This document shows, in pieces, positions 8,881 to 14,030 of a stretch of 22,055 nucleotides of DNA. Below the pieces are notes generated by a model. It was not told the origin of the DNA. It made no database searches and was given only the letters and a program-made list of their open reading frames with translations. Made by a program: the position numbers and the translations under genes. The stretch is from contig DBTS01000126.1 in the NCBI GenBank assembly GCA_002307175.1, forward strand, positions 1 through 22,055, in the 5' to 3' direction. Position 1 is the stretch's first letter. Every line of letters begins with the position of its first letter. Origin of the DNA: Rhodocyclaceae bacterium UBA1310 (GTDB taxonomy: Bacteria; Pseudomonadota; Gammaproteobacteria; Burkholderiales; Rhodocyclaceae).

Positions 8881-9249
8881 TCACCTGCCAATGCGGATAC
8901 GGCGCGCCTTCTTTTTGGGTGCATTGCTCCGCAAGGCTGCATCAAACGAGCGCCGCGCCCACTGCGCAGCCTCGTGCGCGTCATCCAGAAGGGATTCCGG
9001 CGCGAGGTAATACGAAAGCCCCACTTCCTTTCCCTGCCGCTCATAGGTGAGCTGCGCCAGCCCGTGCCGTTCGAAGTCGCCAAGGTTTTCGGCATCGGCC
9101 TTGAGATAGAGCGTCTCGCCGAGCACCAGCGCGAACATCAGCCCTTCGTGAAAGATACCGTAACCGCCGAACATGCGCCGCAAGGTGACCGGCCCGAAGA
9201 GCCGGAACACATCAACCATGTAGTGTGCAAACTCGCTGTCCGCCGCCAT
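8881..9249 (-). CDS. TfoX/Sxy N-terminal-domain family protein
   Basis: The protein is 122 residues, or 123 from an adjacent ATG at 9252. GGAGG (plus 9254-9258) is only 1 base from the first ATG but 4 from the second, so 9249 is preferred. The sequence matches the TfoX N-terminal domain: FGPVTLRRMFGGYGIFHEGLMFALVLGETLYLKAD, then YYLAPESLLDDAHEAAQWARRSFDAAL, and a basic tail (APKKKARRIRIGR). It lacks the C-terminal TfoX domain of the full-length competence regulator Sxy, as do many stand-alone relatives of unclear function. It lies 78 bases downstream of the SRAP gene on the same strand, with no terminator seen between them, so it may be cotranscribed and share the LexA box. Confidence 0.85.
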   Translation of the reverse strand: MAADSEFAHYMVDVFRLFGPVTLRRMFGGYGIFHEGLMFALVLGETLYLKADAENLGDFERHGLAQLTYERQGKEVGLSYYLAPESLLDDAHEAAQWARRSFDAALRSNAPKKKARRIRIGR

Positions 9250-9276
9250 CATTCCTCCACATCAACCGGGTACCTA

Positions 9277-9295
9277 CTGCACGCCATGTGTGCAG
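9277..9295. repeat. Small hairpin between SRAP and TfoX-like genes
   Basis: CTGCAC (9277-9282) and GTGCAG (9290-9295) pair around a 7-base loop. No T run follows in the direction of SRAP transcription, so it does not look like an intrinsic terminator. It could be incidental or a processing site. Confidence 0.25.
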
Positions 9296-9327
9296 GCGGC
9301 ACATGCCTATCATAGGTTGCCGTTGCG

Positions 9328-9960
9328 CTAGAACATCGACGCCTGCGTGGTGAATGCATTCATCCGTGCCGGGTCGAAGGGCTGCAGCAGCGCACGCGCT
9401 TCGTGCTCGGTGCGCGCAAAGAGCCAATCCTCGTACTGCGTCTCCGGCAGGATCACCACCGAGCGCTTCTCCTCGCCGGGGCGGTGGAAGCGGTTCATCA
9501 GTGGGTGACCGTCGGCATTGATGGTGAGCATGGAGAAGGACCAGCGTGTGATGCCCTCATCGCCGGGGCGATGCTCCCAGATTCCCGCAATGCCAAAAGG
9601 CGTGCCATCGGCCTGCTCAATCTGCCAGGGTACGGCACGCCCGCTCTCGTAGCAGGGTTCGTAGATGCAGCGTGCCGGAATGATGCAGAACTGCCGCCGC
9701 GTCCATGCATTGCGGAAGCTGTGCTTTTCCCCCACCGTTTCGCTGCGTGCGTTGTAGGTGTTGCGTGCCAGCGCCGGCTCTGCCCAATACGGCACCAGCC
9801 CGAAGGCACCGAGCTGCCAGTTGCCGCCACCCTGGTTCACCAGCACCGGCGCCCCGATCCCCGGCCAGGTGTCGGATGGATAGATCAGCTTCACCTTCTC
9901 CGGCTTGTTGCTGTAGCGGCCAAGTTCCTGCACCTCGGCAGGGCGAAAATGAGAGCACAT
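9328..9960 (-). CDS. SRAP-domain protein (YedK/HMCES family), abasic-site DNA-protein crosslinker
   Basis: Family members use a Cys exposed at position 2 after Met removal to crosslink abasic sites in single-stranded DNA and shield them. A TTG two codons earlier is possible, but only the ATG at 9960 places Cys at position 2 (MCSHFRPAEV), so the protein is 210 residues. Matching the YedK catalytic set, I see C2, N70 (NARSET), E101 (IYEP) and H159 in NRFHRPGEEKRSVVIL. The last motif differs from the E. coli HDRMP form and resembles a subfamily with a short insertion. The domain fills the whole protein. A near-consensus LexA box lies about 70 bases upstream. The TfoX-like gene follows 78 bases downstream on the same strand. 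Confidence 0.93.
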   Translation of the reverse strand: MCSHFRPAEVQELGRYSNKPEKVKLIYPSDTWPGIGAPVLVNQGGGNWQLGAFGLVPYWAEPALARNTYNARSETVGEKHSFRNAWTRRQFCIIPARCIYEPCYESGRAVPWQIEQADGTPFGIAGIWEHRPGDEGITRWSFSMLTINADGHPLMNRFHRPGEEKRSVVILPETQYEDWLFARTEHEARALLQPFDPARMNAFTTQASMF

Positions 9961-10031
9961 CGGCAAAATCCCGTGATGAAAAGGCGTGGCGCACCGCGCT
10001 GGAGTGGCGACTGGACACCGCTTGCACGGTA

Positions 10032-10051
10032 TACTGTATAAAATTACAGTA
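10032..10051. promoter_or_regulatory. LexA (SOS) box upstream of the SRAP gene
   Basis: The site has CTGT (10034-10037), an 8-base AT-only spacer and ACAG (10046-10049), flanked by TA on both sides, matching the E. coli-type consensus TACTGTA..TACAGTA except in the centre. On the minus strand it overlaps plausible -10 hexamers (TATACA or TACAGT), with TTGCTC at 10061-10056 as a possible -35, so LexA bound here would block transcription of SRAP. The nearest plus-strand gene starts about 240 bases away and is a less likely target. Confidence 0.85.
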
Positions 10052-10053
10052 TT

Positions 10054-10079
10054 ATGAGCAAGCCCCGCTTATCGCTCAT
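10054..10079. repeat. Hairpin next to the SOS box
   Basis: ATGAGC-AAGC, a CCC loop, then GCTT-(ATC bulge)-GCTCAT can form a 10-base-pair stem. It lies just upstream of the LexA box in the SRAP direction and includes the candidate -35. Its role is unknown. The rest of 10080-10294 shows no gene or clear promoter for the hydrolase. Confidence 0.3.
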
Positions 10080-10294
10080 TGCCGCTTACAACCCGACCCC
10101 AATAACCATGCATCGCCTGGATCAGCCGCAAAGTGGCGACCATCCGGGTCGCCAGAGACGATGGCGTGCGGCATAAGTCATTCAGTTCACGCGCCGGAAC
10201 CCGCTGCATACAGGGGCTCCGCTGGAAAGTGGAATGATAGGATCGAGACCTACATTCCCCTCTTGATGCAGAATTTCCCGAGCATTACAAGCCA

Positions 10295-11089
10295 ATGAAA
10301 ACATTCACGCTGCCTGCCCATCAATGTGCCCTCCGCTTTCACGACCTGCCCGGAGAGGGAACGCCACTACTCTTTATCCATGGCCTTGGCTGTGCGGCAT
10401 CATGTGATTTCCCCCAGGTGGCGGCCCATGCAAGCCTCGCAGGCAGGCGGAGGATATTGCCGGATTTACCGGGTGCTGGCTTCAGCGATTCTCCAGAGAG
10501 TTTCGGTTATGGCACGACAGACCATGCCGATGCGATTATCGCCCTGATCAACAGCCTGAACCTGGAATCGCTGGATCTCTACGGACACAGCATGGGCGGT
10601 GCAATTGCCATTGAAGTTGCCGACAGGCTTGCACCACGCATTCGCCATCTGGTTCTCAGCGAGCCCAATCTTGACTCAGGCGGGGGCGCATTCAGCAGGG
10701 CTGTTGCAGCCATAGGAGAGGCGGACTATCTGGCAGCCGGCCACCACAGCATTATCCGCGAAGCCCAGACATCGGGGGCCGGCATCTGGGCTGCATCCAT
10801 GCGAAATTCTGCGGCGTATGCAGTGCATCGCGCGGCCAGATCACTGGTTGATGGTGTGGAACCATCCTGGCGCGAACGCCTCGTTCAGCTCCGAATGCCC
10901 CGATCAGTGATCTTCGGTGAACACTCCCTGCCCGACCCGGATCTTGATCTGTTAAAAGCCCAGGGAATCCAGACGCTGGTGCTTGCCGGAGTGGGCCATT
11001 CCATGATCTGGGAAGACCCGGCAGGTTTGGCAACACTCATTGCCACATGCCTTCACCGAGAAGAGGAAGTGGCGCCCCCAAGAAATTGA
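10295..11089 (+). CDS. Alpha/beta-hydrolase fold protein
   Basis: This 264-residue cytoplasmic protein has no signal peptide. The oxyanion-hole motif is LLFIHGLG (about 26-32). The nucleophile elbow is GHSMGG with S99, and the catalytic His is H235 in LAGVGHSMIWEDP. The acid is probably D214 or D216 in FGEHSLPDPD, though E209 is another option. PDLPGAGFSDSP (about 56-67) is the usual strand-4 turn. The cap region is short and Ala-rich. The substrate (ester, lactone, amide or other) cannot be told. No good Shine-Dalgarno precedes the ATG. It is convergent with the small Cys-rich gene, 56 bases apart, and no operon partner is apparent. Confidence 0.88.
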   Translation: MKTFTLPAHQCALRFHDLPGEGTPLLFIHGLGCAASCDFPQVAAHASLAGRRRILPDLPGAGFSDSPESFGYGTTDHADAIIALINSLNLESLDLYGHSMGGAIAIEVADRLAPRIRHLVLSEPNLDSGGGAFSRAVAAIGEADYLAAGHHSIIREAQTSGAGIWAASMRNSAAYAVHRAARSLVDGVEPSWRERLVQLRMPRSVIFGEHSLPDPDLDLLKAQGIQTLVLAGVGHSMIWEDPAGLATLIATCLHREEEVAPPRN

Positions 11090-11145
11090 CGCTGCAATCG
11101 AACAAAACACCCTGGAGTACCACACGGCATATCCGCATTCTTAGC

Positions 11146-11430
11146 TTACGCCAGCCGCCAGCCACTCAGCGCAAGGCGCCGGAAACCAAAAAAATTCCTG
11201 ACCCGGACGGTGAATTCGCCGTGCTGCGGGAAGCAATGCGGCACATAGGCCGTAACCCCCTGGATGATCTGCTTGCTGAAGCCGGCAGGCACTCGGGGTT
11301 CGCCCAGGCAAACCGAGGGACACTCGACCACCTCGATGCAGCAACCACTGATCGACTGGGGTTGTTCAATGAAGAACCCGGTCTGTTTTTCCTGGAGCAG
11401 CGCGATGGCCTCGGGGGAGATGGTGATCAT
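11146..11430 (-). CDS. Small double-cysteine protein, CC/Se-motif-like
   Basis: This 94-residue protein starts at an ATG with AGGA 9 bases upstream. It begins MITISPEAIALLQEK, has a Cys pair at C30-C31 (ISGCCIEVVECPSV), further Cys at 37, 41 and 66, then GEPRVPAGFSKQIIQGVTAYVP and an ending FFGFRRLALSGWRL. From memory this layout resembles small bacterial proteins described as a CC/Se-motif family, in which one Cys of the pair is selenocysteine in some anaerobes. Here both codons are TGC, so it is a plain Cys form. Function is unknown; thiol redox or metal binding are guesses. The real-gene call rests on the Shine-Dalgarno, the recognisable family pattern and its position between convergent and divergent neighbours. 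Confidence 0.65.
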   Translation of the reverse strand: MITISPEAIALLQEKQTGFFIEQPQSISGCCIEVVECPSVCLGEPRVPAGFSKQIIQGVTAYVPHCFPQHGEFTVRVRNFFGFRRLALSGWRLA

Positions 11431-11603
11431 GCGTCGTCTTCCTGTTGCAAAAATCTCTCAGGCGAACATTAACCGATTTGGTGCCCGCACAATAGTGGAA
11501 AGCCATCCGGATATTCCCTAGGCCACACTGCTTTCCGTACCATGAACAAGCCACCAGCTCCCTGCCCTGCAGATTGGGGCAAGCACCGGACGCAAATTGC
11601 CTT

Positions 11604-11638
11604 GCATACATCTTTCCTGATAGCATACATGGATATGC
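11604..11638. promoter_or_regulatory. Repeats upstream of the pectate lyase, possible regulator sites
   Basis: GCATACAT occurs at 11604-11611 and again at 11623-11630, 19 bases apart (close to two helical turns). The second copy starts an inverted repeat, GCATA-CATGGA-TATGC (11623-11638). It lies 49-83 bases upstream of the lyase start, where an activator or repressor could bind. No -10/-35 pair is convincing. Confidence 0.3.
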
Positions 11639-11686
11639 CTTGCGTATTTTGATACAGCAAAACCTGATGTCTCGGTGGAGGAGAAA

Positions 11687-13156
11687 TTGAAGAAGCCCGC
11701 GCTACTGATTCCGGCCATTCTGTGCAGCACGCTGTGCGCTTGCGCCAACGTCCATTTTGGCCCCTATGTGGAAGACTTCGCCCGCCAGCCACTGCCGGAC
11801 AATGATGGCTGGGCGGCTCTTGAAGGACCAGTGACCGGCGGCAGTGCGGCGAGCCCGGAGAACGATGTCACCGTCAGCACCCGCAAGGCACTCTTCGATG
11901 CCGTAGCCAAGGCAGGCACGGCGCCGAAGATCATCCGCATCCAGGGCACGATCAATCTTTCAACAGACGACACAGGTCGCGAATTGATGGAGCAGGATTA
12001 TGCGGCGCCGGGATACGATTTTGCGGCCTATATGAAGACCTACGCGCCTGCTGTGTGGAATACCCGGCTTGATGAGAAAGACCGGCCATTCAAGCTCAGC
12101 GGGCCGCTGGAAGATGCGCGCAAGGCTTCTGTACATCGCCAGCGCCAGCAGGTGACACTGAAGCTGCCCTCCAACACCACGCTGATCGGCGTGGGCACCG
12201 ACGCCAAACTGATTCGGGGCAATGTGTGGATTGGCGCTGAAGCGGAGAACGTGATCATCCGCAACATCACTTTCGAAGATGCTTTCGACTATTTCCCGGC
12301 CTGGGACCCGAATGACAATTTCAAGCTCAGCGCAGATTATCCTGGCTGCCAGACGACTTATGTGGATGCTGCCACCGGCCCACAGCAATGCCCTGGCGGG
12401 CGCTGGAATTCGGAGTACGACAACATCTCGATCAACGGCGGCAGGCGCGTTTGGATAGACCACTGCACCTTCACGGATGGTGAGCGCCCGGATACGCTAT
12501 TTCCGCCGGTATTCCCCTTCCCGCACAACGATATCACGCAGAAGCTGCAGCATCACGACGGCACGGTGGACATCACCAATGCCGCCGATCTCGTCACGCT
12601 CTCCTACAACGTGTTCCGCGATCACGACAAGACCAATCTCATCGGCAACTCGGACAATGCGAAATTTGACTCCGGCCACCTGCGGGTGAGCTTCCACCAC
12701 AACCTCTACGAAGAGATCGGCCAGCGCATGCCCCGCGCACGCTTCGGCATGGTGCACGTCTACAACAATGTGTATATCGGCGATGCCTCGGGTGCGGATA
12801 TCCCCACGCGCACGCCGTATCAGAACCATCTTGCCGTGCTGCAATACCGGGGGCCGGCCCACATCATGCGCTCCGTGCTTGGCGCCGGCAAGGAATCGGG
12901 ACTCTACTCCGAGGCCAATGTGTTCCTGATTGCCCATGGCGGCAATGAAATTGCTGTTGCCAGCGCTGGCGGAGACAACTTCTTCGACAAAGGCTCACTC
13001 GTTAACGGCCAGCCACTGGACATCACCAAGGCCAACGGCAAACCGCTGAACGCCACCAGCACCTGGACGCCAACGCTCTACGGCAACAACAAAGTGCTGC
13101 CGGCCAGCGAAGTGCTTGAGGAAGTGCGCAGCAAGGCCGGCGCAGGCAAGCTATAA
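11687..13156 (+). CDS. Exported polysaccharide lyase family 1 pectate lyase
   Basis: TTG at 11687 is chosen as start: GGAGG at 11677-11681 lies 5 bases upstream, and the GTG four codons earlier would sit just before that site. The 489-residue product has a short export signal (KKPALLIPAILCSTLCACANV). C19 in LCAC could be a lipid-attachment Cys, or cleavage could follow ACA. The body is a parallel beta-helix of the pectate lyase C family: VIIRNITFEDAFDYFP, VWIDHCTFTDG (256-266), HDGTVDITNAADLVTLSYNVFRDHDKTNLIG with likely Ca-site Asps near 291-301, and QRMPRARFGMVHVYNN (R347, R350, R352), which carries the conserved catalytic Arg cluster. It should cleave polygalacturonate by calcium-dependent beta-elimination outside the cytoplasm. 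It appears alone: no oligogalacturonide transport or KduI/KduD-type genes are nearby. Confidence 0.93.
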   Translation: MKKPALLIPAILCSTLCACANVHFGPYVEDFARQPLPDNDGWAALEGPVTGGSAASPENDVTVSTRKALFDAVAKAGTAPKIIRIQGTINLSTDDTGRELMEQDYAAPGYDFAAYMKTYAPAVWNTRLDEKDRPFKLSGPLEDARKASVHRQRQQVTLKLPSNTTLIGVGTDAKLIRGNVWIGAEAENVIIRNITFEDAFDYFPAWDPNDNFKLSADYPGCQTTYVDAATGPQQCPGGRWNSEYDNISINGGRRVWIDHCTFTDGERPDTLFPPVFPFPHNDITQKLQHHDGTVDITNAADLVTLSYNVFRDHDKTNLIGNSDNAKFDSGHLRVSFHHNLYEEIGQRMPRARFGMVHVYNNVYIGDASGADIPTRTPYQNHLAVLQYRGPAHIMRSVLGAGKESGLYSEANVFLIAHGGNEIAVASAGGDNFFDKGSLVNGQPLDITKANGKPLNATSTWTPTLYGNNKVLPASEVLEEVRSKAGAGKL

Positions 13157-13175
13157 CAGGGGGTTATCACGAAAC

Positions 13176-13199
13176 AGGGGCTGCGGCCCGCCCCTTTTT
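13176..13199 (+). terminator. Intrinsic terminator after the pectate lyase
   Basis: AGGGGC (13176-13181) pairs with GCCCCT (13190-13195) around an 8-base GC-rich loop, followed by TTTT(T). It starts 20 bases after the stop codon. Confidence 0.85.
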
Positions 13200-13224
13200 C
13201 ATGACAAAGAGTTTTATCTTTGGC

Positions 13225-13269
13225 CCTTCTGACTTTCGTGTGTGGGCAATTCTTACGCTTCAGTTTGTC
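13225..13269 (+). repeat. Degenerate direct repeat, copy 1
   Basis: Starting CCTTCTGACTTTCGTGT and ending CAGTTTGTC, it matches the segment at 13464-13509 at about three quarters of aligned positions, with small gaps. The first 17 bases agree at 15. Confidence 0.45.
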
Positions 13270-13438
13270 TCTGCATAGTAACTGATGTGGAAAACCATAT
13301 CGCGCTCACGCCCTCCTGTAGCGACACACATTCATCGCCAAAACATCACAAAATGGCCCGTACGGCATCCACAAAGGTGATTCATCTGAGTCGTGGTAAC
13401 TCACAGGAAAAACCGTATCCTCCCGCCTGAAATCCACA

Positions 13439-13470
13439 CTGAAGTCGGACAAACCAGATCAGTCCTTCAG
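13439..13470. repeat. Bulged hairpin overlapping repeat copy 2
   Basis: CTGAA (13439-13443) and GGAC (13447-13450) can pair with GTCC-TTCAG (13462-13470), leaving a 3-base bulge and an 11-base loop. It leads directly into the second repeat copy. Confidence 0.35.
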
Positions 13471-13509
13471 ACTTTTGTGTGGGTTGCTCGCATGCTTTCC
13501 CAGATTGTC
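13464..13509 (+). repeat. Degenerate direct repeat, copy 2
   Basis: It begins CCTTCAGACTTTTGTGT and ends CAGATTGTC; it is the partner of 13225-13269, 239 bases downstream. A perfect hairpin follows at once. Confidence 0.45.
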
Positions 13510-13510
13510 A

Positions 13511-13527
13511 GCCGGTGCAAAACCGGC
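13511..13527. repeat. GC-rich hairpin
   Basis: GCCGGT (13511-13516) and ACCGGC (13522-13527) pair perfectly around GCAAA. Three AACC/ACC motifs at 8-9 base spacing follow (13533-13550). There is no T run, so it is not a terminator; it may be part of a structured RNA. Confidence 0.4.
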
Positions 13528-13726
13528 GGGTAACCAAGAACCTAAAAACCACATTCGCAGTGATCTGCTTGTCCCTTGGGGTATTCAGATGAAGCAAGCT
13601 GTGCCAGCCTCGATAATAGAAACCCTAACTTAATGGTTTTTTGGCGGCGGTAATTGCTTAGTCACAACTATGCAATTTTCAGCACGCCGTGCCAAGCCTG
13701 ATAAAACCGGCAATAACAATGTGGTA

Positions 13727-13747
13727 CATGAGGTTATTCAACTCATG
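13727..13747. repeat. Inverted repeat CATGAG/CTCATG
   Basis: Arms at 13727-13732 and 13742-13747 pair perfectly. Pairing extends inward by TT/AA if one G is bulged, leaving an ATTC loop. It could be a protein-binding site or an RNA hairpin. Confidence 0.35.
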
Positions 13748-13866
13748 AGTCACACCGCCCTATGCACCACGCGGCGCCAATAGAGATCAAACAGCCCCTG
13801 GCGATGGCTGCATTGCCCGCCACACCAAGCACACACCCCATACGAACGCAGAACAGACTATACATT

Positions 13867-13880
13867 TTGTATATATACAA
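13867..13880. promoter_or_regulatory. Perfect 14-base palindrome upstream of the GGDEF-EAL gene
   Basis: TTGTATATATACAA is its own reverse complement, in a GC-rich genome at a point where composition turns AT-rich. It lies about 150 bases upstream of the GTG start and could be a dimeric repressor or activator site. It resembles the arms of the LysR operator at 7642-7670 (TTGTAT/ATACAA) but has a much shorter centre. Confidence 0.4.
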
Positions 13881-13969
13881 TACTATCCAAAAACACTTAA
13901 CCGATTTTTATAAAAAAAGAACCGGCCTATGCAAATGAGCGTACTAACATCCTTAGTTACAATCTATTA

Positions 13970-13998
13970 TTGCAAAAAGCAATAACAATATATAACAT
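13970..13998 (+). promoter_or_regulatory. Candidate promoter of the GGDEF-EAL gene
   Basis: TTGCAA (13970-13975) is followed after 17 bases by TAACAT (13993-13998), or after 15 by TATAAC, within an AT-rich tract 32 bases before the GTG start. The match is moderate. Confidence 0.35.
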
Positions 13999-14030
13999 CA
14001 ATACCGATACGCAATTGCTTACTCGAAATC

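Larger units (their letters stand above)
13200..14030. other. Gene-free stretch of about 830 bases before the GGDEF-EAL gene
   Basis: No frame gives a convincing protein; a 62-codon frame at 13242-13430 has no Shine-Dalgarno and unstructured composition. The left half holds two degenerate copies of a 45-base repeat and a GC hairpin. A weak stem with T run lies at 13620-13642 (AAACC/GGTTT). The right half becomes AT-rich, with a hairpin, a 14-base palindrome and a candidate promoter. It could be a decayed gene, a small-RNA locus or a long regulatory leader. Confidence 0.5.

Noticed and set aside
9403..10298. Overlapping plus-strand frames opposite and upstream of the SRAP gene, one ending in ATGA at the hydrolase start
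   Set aside because: Most of their length is antisense to SRAP, the remainder has no protein-like pattern, and no ribosome site was found.
11338..11343. Selenocysteine codon in the CC-motif protein
   Set aside because: Both Cys codons of the pair read TGC; there is no in-frame TGA, so no selenocysteine insertion is needed.
13242..13430. 62-codon frame in the gene-free tract
   Set aside because: No Shine-Dalgarno, an unstructured composition, and it overlaps the degenerate repeat.
13440..13560. c-di-GMP (GEMM) or cobalamin riboswitch upstream of the GGDEF-EAL gene
   Set aside because: The GCCGGT-GCAAA-ACCGGC hairpin prompted the idea, but the conserved cores of those riboswitches are not present and the element is about 500 bases from the start codon.
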